Assembly: GCA_035578905.1 (NCBI GenBank)
Contig: JAQJVL010000259.1
Span: 346,556-410,555, forward strand
Direction: 5' to 3'
DNA from: Stictocephala bisonia
Lineage: Eukaryota > Arthropoda > Insecta > Hemiptera > Membracidae
DNA: 64,000 bases
Both the position numbers and the translations under genes were made by a program. The notes under the pieces are model-generated. The model ran no database searches. It was not told the DNA's origin and saw only the letters and a program-made list of their open reading frames with translations. This document shows, piece after piece, positions 46,883 to 58,925 of the stretch. The stretch's first letter is position 1, and each line of letters opens with the position of its first letter.

Positions 46883-48654
46883 GAATAATGAATAATAATG
46901 AACAATGAATAATAATAAAATATTAAAAAAAAGTATGTTAAATACAACAACCTTTGTGTAGAAATGTAACATTATTTTATATAATGACTATTTTATTTGA
47001 ACCAATCCGTTTGATTGCAGTTAATTTAACTCCTGCAACAATAAAAGCCAATTTAAATAGGGTCTGTAACAGATTTAATATAACGTACCCAATGTTTGTA
47101 GAGCAAGGGGGAGGGGGTTGTTTCATGTTATCGCCTGAACTAATACATTGGTAGATAACGGATACAGCAAACATCGCAAATCTGTATAAACCGATCAGCT
47201 GATTCGATGTTTATTCACATGAATAATCAAAGGCCAACAAATTAAAAATCAATCTAATTTTCAGCCAATAGTATTTACTCATCTTGTCAGTATTGAGGAT
47301 CCATTGTTAGTAGATATGTGGGGCTGACTTTCCATTATTTACAAGGCAAAGCAAAAACTCAATCCAGAAATTAATTGTACTTTGTATTTAATAAGAAGCA
47401 GATAGCTTTTAATTTCTTTTTAAAAGTTTTACTAAATGTATAGTTTACCTTGTTAGAGTCCTGACTAAAACAAACAATCAGAAAAAAAAATATTTTAATA
47501 ATTTTTCTTCGTATTTGATATAAATTGAAAGTTTTAACTTTGTAATTGATTGATTAATTAATTCCATATTTACAAAGGAGCCAATATAAGAATCAAAGTA
47601 ACATTCTTGATGGCCGAATATGTTTTAGTACATTAAATGCATATAAACTCAATTATAGTAAAATTATCATAAACATTACAGTTTTAAGAATATTAATTTA
47701 CTTTCATTCTGAAAAATAAAATAGATTTCAAGATAATTAAATCTTTGAGATCATCGGTATTACTGGCCAAAGTAAGAGAAGAGGAAATATAATTTTACTG
47801 CCAGGTAAAGCTAATTGTTTGTCAACTAACTATACAACAAACATCCACATGAAGGCTTTACTCTAGTTTCTGAAGTATGATTAAAAATTCACGGAGTCGA
47901 TATTTTCAAATTAGATAGTAGAGACATAATTTGTTGTCGTCAAAGCTAGTCAAGTCTGATGGGAAGTGAGAGGCTTAGCCGGTAATCCAATATTGTAAGT
48001 TACACCCCTTGTGTCCTATCTTAGTTAACTTCTCGAGAAATCTGCTCTGTACAGTTTTTTTAATCTTGTTCATATAAGTTATAAATAATCATAACAAATG
48101 GTTGAATAGTAGATGACGTATGTGCATTTTATATAATAATAATAACAATAAAAACACAAAGAAAAACTGCTCTGAATACCTAAGATTTGGGATTATAATA
48201 ATAATTTTACAACCAACTCAACACAAAGAGAGATATAATATATGACACTATTCTATAACTAGAATTGGTTTAAAATTTATTGGATATTTCAAGGAGTAAG
48301 TGATTAGCACATTTACCAGATTAATTCAAAATGTTTTACATTTCTTATCTAAATTATTAGTTAAAAACTAAAATACGTTTTATTGAGGTGAATATTAGGA
48401 TCTCACGAGGCCATTTGTTACATTTAACCTCAAACTAAAAAAAAATAGTTAATTGAAAAGAAAATTTGGTTAGTAAGACTGCTTAGCGAAAATAAGAATA
48501 TATTAAATAATAATATTAGTATTATATAATATTGAATACGGCTCCGAAAAATAGTAGCTACTATACAAAAAAGCAAAATAAATAGATAAACGTCCATTGG
48601 ATATATCATTAGACTAATAGATTAATGAAGTAGACTGATTAGTATATTAGTGAA
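46883..48654. other. AT-rich non-coding DNA
   Basis: Begins with the simple tail of the SINE. A 66-codon frame (46954-47154) shows no domain. No other feature. Confidence 0.5.
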
Positions 48655-49045
48655 ATTGACATTTAATTCTCCGAACAAGTCATCCTCATCAACTTGCAGC
48701 CACCCACGTTGAGAGAACTACTAGACCTTTGCTCATCCAACTAAAAAGAAACTTTTTCAGCCACGCAACAAAACCACAGATGTCTGTTTCATGCTTAATG
48801 GAGTCTGGTAAGGAGTTCCGAGCTCTGCTTACGTAACTGAAGAGGATTTGTTGAATTATGGGGCCTTTGATGTGGAATGCGACGTATATAATGCGAGGAC
48901 GAGTTCTTTCCCTAGATCTTCTTCAGTTAACAGTTGACAATTATTTGCGGAGTACTTTAGATAACAGGTTTTTAGTACTGTGTGAGCCAGGACAGCAATA
49001 CTAATAAGTCGTAAATCTGTCAATTTTATTAGTTAGGTCTAAATA
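48655..49045 (-). pseudogene. LINE C-terminal remnant
   Basis: The minus strand reads RPRIIYVAFHIKGPIIQQIL then FSYVSRARNSLPDSIKHETD, followed by CGFVAWLKKFLF (about 48910-48745). The R-WN-LP-x-I then F-x-x-x-LK-x-x-L order is the classical end of Jockey/CR1-type reverse transcriptase ORFs. Upstream, near 49010, LRLISIAVLAHTVLK resembles the block before it. There are frame changes, so it is not functional. It is probably the same element as the antisense RT remnant at 50340-51110, separated by inserted or diverged DNA. Confidence 0.68.
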
Positions 49046-49299
49046 TAGTAAGGTGTCACATAATCATTTTTGCGTAGATTTGTAACAATGTTATGTCACA
49101 TTGATTTTAGAACAATTAAGATATTAGAAAAAGTACTTGCAATAAAAAAATTGTTCAGACTCTATAACCTTTAAATAACATTTTTGCAGTTTTTCATAAA
49201 AATTGAGAATCTTAGCCCGTCAAAAAGAGTATTTTTCCCTATAAGAAATAAAATAACCGATATTTGTTACCAGGAGATCTGTTCAAGTCGAGTCTAATC

Positions 49300-49660
49300 G
49301 ACATTTTTCCTGCAATTTACAGGTTTTGTTGACGTTGTCACGTTTACTTCCTCCTCGTAGCTCCCTGATTGGTTCTCATCCCTTTTGTTCGAAGAATTTT
49401 CCTTGTAGTGGGTGAGTTACGTAAATACTTCGAGGAACTGTCTTTCCTGCCTGTTCCACCACCGTCTTTTGCTGTATTAAGTTCGCCGCTTTTTGAACCG
49501 TTTTTCAGCTACGTTTCGAGGTTCGGCAATTTTCCCTTGGGAAGCTTTGAGAAGTTGTTTTGCCGAGCAGTGAGAGTGTTGTTTGATTGTGTCAGGCGGC
49601 GCCTTTGGTTTAAATCGACTGTTCTCTGGAAGCAACGTAAGTTCGATTATGTTTTTTTTA
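49300..49660 (+). other. GC- and CpG-richer patch, candidate first exon or promoter
   Basis: Unusually GC- and CpG-rich for this window outside tandem repeats. It carries an inverted CCAAT box (GATTGG, about 49367) and ends in AGCAACGTAAGTTCG, a good splice donor at about 49636. A 99-codon frame (49369-49668) crosses the donor and shows no known domain. It could be a 5' exon and promoter, or foreign DNA inserted between two pieces of a LINE fossil. Nothing downstream can be tied to it. Confidence 0.3.
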
Positions 49661-50339
49661 GCTTGTAGATTCTCGTTGTTAGCTTTGTCTCCTTCCCTTT
49701 TAGCTGTTAACACCAAAACCTAGTAAATATGTATTAGTTTTTCTTCTTCTTTAAAGTGCCACTCCTCTGGCATTTCAGTAAATTTTTCCTGAAGTCAGAG
49801 TTTAGTAATAAAAAAGAATATTTTACAAACCAACATATCTACTGATTATTTTGTTGTTTTGCAGTTTCCTCAGGCAGAATCATCCAATCTTATAATCATT
49901 CATCTATTCAAAGAATTTAATCAGAATTTAAAAAAATTATTATTATTATTATTTGACACATTAAAAAGTTTAATTTAATGTTATTCCATTATTTGAAAAA
50001 AGATTTTTAGTTAGAAGTTATTTTGACAAGAAGTTTATATTTTTAGTTTGCTGAAGAGTTATAATTTTAATTTTACTTTCAATGAAAAATCACTAAAGAA
50101 GATAAAAAAAATTCTTATTATTTCTAGTGTTAATGAAATTAAAGATAAAAACAAAAACAGTAACTATTTTGAAATTTTTAAAGAATACGTTAAAAATTAA
50201 AGAGGAAACGTATAGAGTAGTTATATGTCTTATGTAATCTGCAAATGAGTGTCTCAGTCATTTCACTTACTACATCACTATAATAAGCAACGTAAGAGGA
50301 AACTAGTGATTTTACAATAACACTTTTATTTTAAGAGCA
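49661..50339. other. AT-rich non-coding DNA
   Basis: No feature recognised. Confidence 0.45.
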
Positions 50340-51110
50340 CTAACAGCCTTTAAGTGGTCACCTTTGCCTTTGTCTATACCAGTGTATTGTTAATAGTCAG
50401 ATCCAGGCATTTAACTTTGTCATGTTAGGAGACAGGTGTTCCGTTTAACTGTATTTTGCAAGTTTTTAAAGTCATCGTAACCAATATTCCTGAGTAACGA
50501 ACTGTCATGGACTTTGTCTTGTCATCATTCAGTCCAAATAAGCTTTTTCTTAGCCTAGTGTCAATGCGCTAAGTATTCTTAGTAAAGTTGTCCAAAGCTT
50601 CTTTCATGTAGCTTACTTTAAAATTAAAATAAATTATAAATGAAACTTACAAGTCCACAAAGTTATAGCTATGTCCTTACTATTAAGCGTGAAAATTAAT
50701 AGTTCCAATAAGGAACCGTGAGGAACTCTACTCACTGGTAAACTCTAACTAGGTTTCTGGTAATATCACATACACTGCCTCTTACATAGAATAACATCGA
50801 CTTTGATTAAATATAAGAAAATCATAGAATATTAACTAGCAATATTCTATGATTGACAGTATCAAAGACTTTACTAAAATGGAAAAGTGTTGACTACGAA
50901 ATCGTCATTCATTGCTGACCGTATGACATTTGTTACTTTCAAAGAGCTGTTTCAATACTAGGTATTGGTGGAAACCTAACTGATATAGATTCATCAGATC
51001 TCTATCTGATAGAAAAGAAAGTATCTAGCTATGAACAATTCTTTTTAGACCTTTAGAAAGAGAAAGGCGAATACTGATTTGTAGTCTTGAGAAAGAGTTG
51101 GGATGGGACC
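50340..51110 (-). pseudogene. LINE reverse transcriptase remnant
   Basis: Minus-strand reading gives RT motifs in the right order. LFHFSKVFDTVNHRILLVNI (motif A, about 50885-50825) is followed by VPHGS (motif B, GVPQGS-like, about 50725-50710). A degraded motif C lies near 50680, and LNDDKTKSMTVRYS (about 50545-50500) is the LN-dKT thumb block. Stops and frameshifts are frequent. Jockey/CR1-type is likely from the FSKAFDTVNH and KT blocks, but the clade is inference. The C-terminal part probably lies at 48655-49045. Confidence 0.78.
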
Positions 51111-51454
51111 CAATCACGTGCTCAAAGATATATAAAAATTAAGCGATTGTTTATTAAAATGTACTTCATTTCAATACAAGGCTGTAAAATATTTAATAAT
51201 CTATTTCACCATAAATTTATACCATACATAGTCAAGTAATATACATATCATTTTATAGTGATTTGTATGAAATATAAATAAGATACATAGTAATTTAAAC
51301 ATAGGTTCTTTATTTGTATTGATTACCTTTGTGACTCCTTAAAAAATATTGTTTTATTAAAAATTCAGTTAGTTAATACTTATATTTGAATAATAACTGG
51401 AAATAAAGTACTAACATAAAAATAAATGGTTACAACCGTTTTGAATTCCCCTTA
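51111..51454. other. AT-rich non-coding DNA
   Basis: Nothing recognised. Confidence 0.45.
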
Positions 51455-51600
51455 CTGTAGTAAAATTGATTCTGTCTTACGAAGGGTGATTTATTGTGCA
51501 GATCCTAGTACACATATCGATGGACATATGTTACTTCGTCAAACTTGACAGACTCAACTTTGTCCCTAACAATTTCAGAAAAGTTAGTAAAACTTTTCCT
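51455..51600. repeat. Dispersed repeat 'family C', copy 2
   Basis: CCTTACTGTAGTAAAATTGA, TGCAGATCCTAGTACACATA, TCGATGG, GTTACTTCGTCAAACTTGAC and CTCAACTTTGTCCC follow the block order of the 28.1 and 57.3 kb copies. A 77-codon frame starting here is not shared by the other copies. Confidence 0.5.
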
Positions 51601-51769
51601 TCAACAAATTTAGCTTTGAAAAACAAAATACCAAACATCTGGTTTGGTTTTAGAACAGAAATAAAGTTGCGAGAAGAATTAATACGAAAAATAAACGATA
51701 CTTTTTCACACACTAAAAAAGCACATTAAGCTACAATTTACATAATTTAAGGTTAGAGGATGATTTACT

Positions 51770-51985
51770 GTACTAAATGAATTTGGGGCTAAGAAGCCAT
51801 CTCCGACGCTTACTTGAAGACCAACGGCTTAAGGGTGACTTCCGAACCACCTCCAGTAACCGGGCGGGCGAGCTGCGTGTAAGGACAGGATCGCTCAGAC
51901 GGTCACCCTCCTAAAGAACAGCCACGCTCGATGTTGCTTGACGCCTTCCTGTCACACGAATTCGAAACCCTCCTGTCAAGGCCAC
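51770..51985 (-). mobile_element. SINE-2 copy with a different head
   Basis: The minus-strand body (GTGGTTCGGAAGTCACCCTT, AAGCCGTTGGTC, GGCTTCTTAGCCCC) matches SINE-2 at 24.3 kb. The head region is different and GC-rich, with a weak GGTTTCGAATTCG B-box-like site. The copy may have a diverged or alternative head. Confidence 0.65.
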
Positions 51986-52153
51986 TGGCAAATAATTTGG
52001 TTGTTTTAAGCAATTAAATTCTGTCGGAATCCAATTTTAATAATAATCAGGATATTTTCTATTCTTATTTTGATATTTTCTAGGGAAACACCATACATAG
52101 TCCATACAATTTATTCCCTTCGTATCTTGTAAGTAGTTTATATTAGCAACAAA

Positions 52154-52310
52154 GTCAAAGTCAAACTCTTTATTTCGTTGACAATTTTATACAATTGCAT
52201 GAAACATGTCAAATACAACTATAAATAAAATACAGTATTAAATTATTTACAAACTTCTTACAATATAAATTGAAATCAAGCCTCTTTCTCTGCAAAATAT
52301 TCCTGAACAC
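52154..52310 (-). mobile_element. LINE 3' UTR end
   Basis: Minus-strand sequence AATAAAGAGTTTGACTTTGA ends in a TTTGAC-type tail (52175-52155) and is preceded by CAATTGTATAAAATTG-like sequence. Tails of this form end many arthropod Jockey/CR1-like LINEs. The body to the right is too decayed to read. Confidence 0.55.
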
Positions 52311-52926
52311 CATAAAAACAACTTAACGCAGATGACACCGGAAAATATATAATCTAGTGCTGAATTTTATACTTTATTTTGGATTATTTTAGAGTTGAAT
52401 ATATTTATATACGTAAATATAAATAAATAACATATTTAGTAAAAACATATGTATTTCATATAAATATTGGTTAATTATTCGTGCAAACTAAACTAATCTT
52501 GACTAATATTTTAAAGGTCTACTAACTTTGTTAAATGCTTTATTATAAATCGGCTCCATACTGAAATCTATTAAGTATTAATTGGCATTTGTTTTATTTA
52601 GATCAATCAGTGGTTTGGGACAGACCGTCCTCTAGAATCAGGTTTTGTTTCGCACATTTAATATTTTTGAAATAAGTAATATCTTTAAATAATCTTATAT
52701 AATAACTGCGCGAATGGCATAATTTAAAAATCAATAAAATATATACTTAATGTGTGAAAAGTAAAATTGTGGATTCTTAAGGCCCTATTTTAAGATCCTT
52801 ACTTTTACTGTATATTGTATTCATTTTCTGCTGTATATTATTGATGGAATTGCAGAATGGAATCAATTAAAATTCTGATAAAAATTAAAATTTGTGGAAT
52901 TTACTTAAAAATGACTTTCTATGTAT
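52311..52926. other. AT-rich non-coding DNA
   Basis: Nothing recognised; possibly decayed LINE body. Confidence 0.4.
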
Positions 52927-53090
52927 ATGGTATGTCGGCGTGGTGGCTCAGTGGCTAAGGCTACAAATGGCAAGTCTCAAGGTTCCAATCCCCACTGAGC
53001 CATCAGTCGGTACTTCACTTGTTGAATAAAGTTCACGCACAGGCCTGTAGGCCCATGTGGACCGGCGAGTGAAGTTAAAAAAAACCAAAT
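52927..53090 (+). mobile_element. SINE-3, best copy
   Basis: A consensus A box TGGCTCAGTGG (52944-52954) and a B box GGTTCCAATCC (52981-52991) are 26 bp apart, closer than in a real tRNA. They are followed by CACTTGTTGAATAAAGTTCA, GCCCATGTGGACCGGCGAGT and an A-rich end. RNA polymerase III transcription is plausible. Related copies lie at 28.9 and 31.0 kb. Confidence 0.83.
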
Positions 53091-53326
53091 ATAAAAAGAG
53101 TCTAGTTCTTCCTTCGTGATAGGTATATTCAACTGTTAGTTTGGGTGTACGTTATGACTCAAACACTTACTTACATGTTTCCATTCTACACAAATACACT
53201 CTTAAAGAGATTTAGGCCGGCCTACATTATGTCACGAACTAATGAGTGTACGGAGCGTTAATGGGTGGACCATCGTATCGTACATATTATGTGATGGGTG
53301 AAAATAATAATAAATGGAATTTATTA

Positions 53327-54022
53327 TCTATACTTATAAAAGAGGATGTTTGTATATATATATATATGTTTGAAGTTTATGCGCTGCCAAACCATACAAC
53401 CGATCGCCATGAAACTTTAGGATGTTGTCCTGTATACTCCCGAGATGGTTTCTGTGAAGTTTGATGCAGATCCGTCCACAGGGTCCCGCCCCACGGGCTC
53501 CTAAAGATCCCATGTTATTCAAATGGATAATCTGAATTGTTTACAAAAAACATATGACTGAGTGGTTTAATGTAGTTTCACATGCCATAAGCAGATTGAA
53601 GTTCTCACAACAACGGTACTGTATATGTTTTGATTTATTGTAGTTCTACATTTCACCTTGAGAGTGTAGCACACACTACTTTTACTTGATCAGGTGATCT
53701 GTATTTGGTGTTAACCTTTTTTCCTCGGTAATTAAAACATGTGGTGAAACGTGAAAATAAAAAATAAATAATTATTTGTTTTGCAGTTTACTTTTTATGA
53801 CACGCCTCCTAAAAAGGTATTTTTTTAAATTTATAGTTCATAGAATACTGCTTAAGAGTCCTGGTAAGGTCGTAGATCGATCTTCCTCACGAGGCGACAT
53901 GCCAAGATCCAAAAATGGGACTGTAGCAGAGTGTCTTGGTGAGGCCGCAGGCCGAGCATACCTCACGAGCGTAGCGAGTGACGACTGGGTTGGCACGCGA
54001 AGCGTGCAGGGGTGCCCTCTAG
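53327..54022 (+). mobile_element. Non-autonomous Helitron, complete
   Basis: Begins TCTATACTTATAAAAGAGGA directly after an A. It ends with a hairpin (GCACGC-GAA-GCGTGC, 53993-54007), an 11-nt spacer and CTAG (54019-54022) directly before a T. The TC start, 3' hairpin, CTRR end and A/T insertion site are the Helitron hallmarks. There is no Rep/helicase ORF, so it is moved in trans. The inner part contains a block shared with 40425-40510. Frames of 60-90 codons inside are not genes. Confidence 0.82.
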
Positions 54023-54728
54023 TCTCTTATATACAATACATACATTACATTTGACAAAATATGAATAAGTCCTTCTCACCAGGCTGCCTTTCAACAAACA
54101 GAAAATAAAACTATACTCAAATACAACTAAACAAACATAAATAGCACAAATATTTTTAAGACTTATACACTTAAGAGACAATAAAATAGGGCCCCTGAGG
54201 CATATACAGCCTGTTTTGGGGTTCCTTACTAATAAATATCACTCAAAATAAAAATCCAACGGTAGCTAACAAAACTAATTTCCTTTTTTCCCTATATTAC
54301 ATGGCCTAAAGTATAATTGTGGGAGTAACAAGTAGAAGTTCCATAGAATTGAACACACGTAGAATATTGACGGTGCTGTTAAATGTGTTGTATATTAGTT
54401 GGGTATGTGAATGGTCAAATACATTAACTAGGATAACTTCCCAAAAAAACATGGATTAAACGCATACTGTAACTACGATAATGACGTCCCTTATGAAGTT
54501 GAAAAGTTAAGTCTAAGACGAGAACGTGCGAAAGGAAGTTAAAAATTAAGTTAAAAGTATGACAATTAAACTGTTAGGGGTTGTCCTAATTTCACCGAAT
54601 CTACCACTCATAATATCCTATTGTTTTATTTTATTTCACGTAAGCTTTCTAGATGTTGGAATATTAATTACTTGGTCACGTCGTAATTATTATGAAATGT
54701 ATTTATTTTTTATTTTTATTTATTTATA
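54023..54728. other. Non-coding DNA
   Basis: No gene or element recognised. Confidence 0.45.
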
Positions 54729-54870
54729 AGACGCCAATCGTCAAGATATGGGCGAATATGGATTTCGAATGAGTGTGATGAGTGTAGATGAGCGATTGTA
54801 GTCATTGTTACAAACTAAGGCCGACTATTCCTTAGAAAGTGTAATTAATTAATAGCCCAATGACAAATGA
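54729..54870 (-). mobile_element. SINE-1 3' part
   Basis: On plus: AAGACGCCAATCGTCAAGAT, GAATGAGTGTGATGAGTGTA and ACTAAGGCCGACTATTCCTT. It stops after TAATAGCCCAATGACAAATG, where another tRNA-like segment begins. Confidence 0.78.
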
Positions 54871-54879
54871 ACAGCCGGT

Positions 54880-54985
54880 GGTTATCAGCTGGTCCTTCTC
54901 AAAATGTATTGTCTCTGATTGGGATCGAACTGAGAACCTTTAGCACATGAAGCTGGGATTGAACCAACTCCGTTACCGACCAATT
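54880..54985 (-). mobile_element. tRNA-like SINE head of another family
   Basis: The minus strand carries GGTTCAATCCC (54965-54955) and a second TTCGATCCC (about 54932-54924), both B-box-like, in a GTAACGGAGTTGG context. It abuts the SINE-1 fragment, so the two may form a composite. It does not fold as a tRNA. Confidence 0.5.
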
Positions 54986-55800
54986 ATATATATATACATA
55001 TAAAAGTGTATAGTTACTGTACATTACTTTTATATGTGTAAGTAAATATATTGAATTTTAATTGATTGATTTAAAGTGGTTTTACAAACTTTTTAATAAA
55101 TTTAAAATCATTACATTTACTTACGCCTACAAATTTAATGTATAGTAGATAATCGTTTCATAATGATTAAAATGTGATCAAGGTATTAATTTTACAAAAT
55201 TTAGAAGCCAAGTAAACATAATTTCAGGGAAATTATAAGAACTTTTTGTTTTAAATTTTAACATTCTTATATTCATAAAGTGTATAGAACAAATATATGT
55301 CAACCTATTATTACAATATAAATGCGATACATTAACGGGGTTTCGAGTAATAAAGATTTAAAGTTTAGATTCTAGTACTTTTTTAGTTCCAAGTAGGATA
55401 AAAATTAATAAAACTTTTAATAAATTTCAAAATGAATATATGATAGCATACAATTAAACTAGGAAATAATGGTGTAAATTATCTTTTAACGGCCTCATAG
55501 TATTTTACTAAACAAACTTCTAACTCTGTACACATAATTTCTGCCAACATTAAGTTCCATTTTACAAATATTAGAATTTTTAATCCTCATTGAGTCTCTT
55601 CACTGTTCTCATTGTGGATTTGAAATTATACTATCAGGTCCATTCTCATTAAAGCTTCAGATATAAAAGAAAGAAAACAAATTTCAAATTTCTACAATCA
55701 CATTTTTATTTGTTAGTACAAACCTAATTCATAGTCAAAATTTGAATGTTAGTAGCATTGCCAAAATTAGTAATATTTTATATGATTTAAATATATATTA
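54986..55800. other. AT-rich non-coding DNA
   Basis: Nothing recognised. Confidence 0.5.
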
Positions 55801-56342
55801 CTAGGGGACACCCCTGCACGCTTCGCGTGCCAACCCCGACGCTCGCTACGCTCGATACACCTCGGCCTTCGGCCTCGGCATGTAACTATTCAATACAAAA
55901 ATCGGTATATTAACTATATAACGTAAAATTACAATATTACATTTCGGTACAGTATCTCACTCACACTAATTGCTTTGCCACCTATTTAGCCTATTTCAAG
56001 AGTGTTCATTTCATTTATTTTTGTTTAACAGCTGAAGATTAAACTCATAGTAAAATATTAAATAGTATAATGTCAAACATTCAAAATAGACATGTTTATT
56101 TATTTACAAAACAGCTGTTATTAATTTACTAAAATCAACCCAATGTTATCCTTATGGACCAATCTTTTAAGGGTGCTTTATACCCCTTAGGAGTACTTTA
56201 TCAAGATGAAAATACTTTAGTTGTCCTACTTAAGTTCTAAAGAAACAGTGTACAAAATTTCAGCTCTCTACCTACATGGGAAGTTGGAGAATTAGTGATG
56301 AGTGAGTCAATCAGTGAGGGCTTTGCCTTTTATATATATAGA
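55801..56342 (-). mobile_element. Non-autonomous Helitron, complete
   Basis: The minus strand starts TCTATATATATAAAAGGCAA at 56342 after an A. It ends with hairpin GCACGCGAAGCGTGC, spacer AGGGGTGTCCC and CTAG at 55804-55801 before a T. The 3' end is nearly identical to the 53327-54022 element. The 5' end is shared with 14931-15052. Its length is 542 bp and it has no ORF. Confidence 0.82.
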
Positions 56343-56479
56343 TTTTAATTTTAGTAATAGTAAACACATGTGTTTTATATTACAGATGGTATTTGTTTAC
56401 ATTTATAATACATTGTGTAAATGGCAATTTTTATTTTCTAAATTATTATAAAAAGGAATAAAATATCTTAAAACCGTTT

Positions 56480-56595
56480 CTTAGCAAGCACCTACGACCT
56501 AAAAGTAACTCACATACCAAATTTCAGCATTGTAGGTGCTATAGTTATTGAGAATTCGTGATGAGTGAGTGAGTCAATTTGGCTTATATAGATAT
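56480..56595 (-). mobile_element. Second Helitron 5' end, diverged
   Basis: On the minus strand TCTATATAAGCCAAATTGAC continues with ACTCACTCACTCATCACGAA and CAATAACTATAGCACCTACA, related to the 56342 end. Its 3' end was not found; the neighbouring Helitron may have inserted into or beside it. Confidence 0.55.
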
Positions 56596-57239
56596 AGATA
56601 ACTGAGTTACCTTAAAACATTTTTATTTAAAGAATAACACAACAAAATTTGATTTTATTGTAATTTTCAAGTGTATAACACTAAATAAATAAAGTATAGT
56701 GTATAATGGTTCAGTAAATAAAATTGTGAACATTGTTTATAAAAATAATATGGATAAGTTGTTTATATTTTAATTTGTAGTAATGATTTTGTATGTTTAG
56801 CATTTTATCAAAAATTTGATTGGTGTAATTGATTTGCGTGTTTACTAGTAAGAAGATTTTCTTTTTGAGCTGAAGTTCTTTTTTAGCATTCATTTTCGTA
56901 AAAGGCGGATTTCATTGTAGTTGTGTTATAGCTTCTGAGAGCCTTTATACTACTCTCAGATAATTTAAACTAAAATTTTATACGTGAATAATTTATAGAG
57001 AAATAATTGGTTACACTTAAATAAAATATGTTTTTAAGTTTTACTCTATATTAGGTTTTTTAGTATGCGTTGTCCACCATATTTTCAAAATTAAATACAT
57101 CACTCGGAATCTTAGTGAGTTATGTACCTAGAGACGCCATATTAGCTACTTTATGTAGCTATTTCTCCACACAAAATAAAAAAGAAGTTTTTTCCCTAAC
57201 ACATTTATCACTTATAATAAAGACCAACACTAAGATGGA
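56596..57239. other. AT-rich non-coding DNA
   Basis: Nothing recognised. Confidence 0.45.
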
Positions 57240-57425
57240 ACAGCCTTAAACGTAGGAACAGTTACAGCTGTGTTGAAGCAGTGAAAGTGATTCTGTCTCA
57301 GCCAAGGAGATTGATGCTGCCGATCGTGTTACACATATCAATGGGGTCCTTCCATGAGTTACTACCTCAAAGTTTTCATTACAACTCTGTTTTTGACAAG
57401 CTGGAAATACTTTTCATTCGATGAA
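57240..57425. repeat. Dispersed repeat 'family C', copy 3
   Basis: GTGAAAGTGATTCTGTCTCA, GATCGTGTTACACATATCAA, TGGGGTCCTTCCATGAGTTA and CAACTCTGTTTTTGAC match the other two copies in order. This copy extends further to the left. Confidence 0.5.
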
Positions 57426-57919
57426 TTGATCTCTGGGCCTGTGCAGTATGTTTAAATTTTTATTTTTATTATTTTATAAGTAAATAATCATACAGTTGAT
57501 ACAAATAGGATAGTATGAACCTACTGATTCAATAAAAATTAATAGATTAAATGATAGAAGTTTATTTGTTATTTGAATCTGCATGTAAGAATGCTGTTAG
57601 GGATAAATTGTAAAGCTGTATTACTCTACAGAATAATTGGTAATGTCACGGTCGCCAATTTTCGTTAACCTTAGAATTTTTTTCTTTTTTTAATAACGAA
57701 GACATTATATGCATGTAATATACGCAATGCGTACCACAAGAATGGGCGATGTTAAGAACTAGATAGTTTTATTACAGTCTACACCAACATTAAGTGTAAT
57801 GTAGATATCTTCTTTTTAGTATAAAATAAGTTTGAAACTTCAGTCATTGTTTGCTTGAAACATTGTATATTATACTGTGTGTGAAGAGATAAGGAACCAT
57901 CCCTAATTTACGTTACACC
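57426..57919. other. AT-rich non-coding DNA
   Basis: Nothing recognised. Confidence 0.45.
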
Positions 57920-58250
57920 TAAAGGAGAGGTGGGGTATTGTAACGTTACGTAACTATTAAACATTAACAATTTACCTAAATTCATTCACAAAACTAAAAT
58001 TTTTTCCCTAAAATACAAGATTAAAAAGAAATACTTTAAAGTTAGAAATATATATCGCCCGTTAGAAAACAAACGAAACAAATTCTAAACTATGCATTTA
58101 TCGTAAATCAAAATATCCATGAAAGTGGATGAAAAAATAGAGAGGGGGTTGTTATAGCGTTACGTAATTAGGGGGGGTAGTATTACCGTTACAAGGGTGA
58201 AGGGGGGTCTGGAAAGGCTAATTTTAGCGTTACGTAATTTATTATAATAA
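57920..58250. repeat. Segment with repeated GCGTTACGTAA motifs
   Basis: AACGTTACGTAACT (about 57945), TAGCGTTACGTAATTAGGGG (about 58156) and TTAGCGTTACGTAATT (about 58228) are mixed with G-runs (GGGGGGTAGTA, AGGGGGGTCTGG). It may be a degraded element or tandem repeat. I do not recognise the family. Confidence 0.45.
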
Positions 58251-58925
58251 TAATATTTATTATTAAATACTTAAAGAATGCCTAGAGTTATTCCTTCATA
58301 AATAATATAAAATAAACCCTGTGTTAAAATTGTTTGTAATAGGTTTCAATTTTGAATGAATTGTATATAAAATGGCCAGAACCTTTTTACTATCACCTTT
58401 ATTTCACAGTAATAGTGAGGAAGTTTTAAATATTGCATACGTCTTAGAAACAGAGATAACATCCGGAATATTTATGCAACACCAAGTATGTTATTCAAAT
58501 CGTAATAACAGCTTTATCTTCTTCGCTAAGCTAAAAAGATAATATAAATCACGTTATTTATGTTGCTATTTAGTTAAGTGGTGTCTATGCAATATGAATT
58601 TCAAATTTATATACTTGTTAATTATGTAGTTATAAATAATATTTTTTATATTTAGTATAAAATTGTAACGTTTGAAATGATGTGTGGATAAAAAAGAATA
58701 AATAAAAATCAATGTTATAATGTATTGTGTATGTATGTCTATGTGAAATTGTGAAAGATAATAGTTTGTTTAAGATGCTGGGTGGATTTATTGTAAAAAT
58801 GTTATTAGATTAATTTTCAAATTATTATTACATCAAAAAGAATATTTGTATTAAAAAAGTTTTTATAACCAAATTTTACTTTTCCTGTCCCTAAACTACC
58901 ATAAGCTACAACATGTTAGCTACTG
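58251..58925. other. AT-rich non-coding DNA
   Basis: Nothing recognised. Confidence 0.45.

Noticed and set aside
49369..49668. A complete 99-codon gene
   Set aside because: It has no known domain and runs through a strong splice donor. I keep only the weaker exon/promoter suggestion.
52927..53000. A tRNA gene with good A and B boxes
   Set aside because: The boxes are too close for a tRNA and the segment is one of three copies sharing a non-tRNA body.
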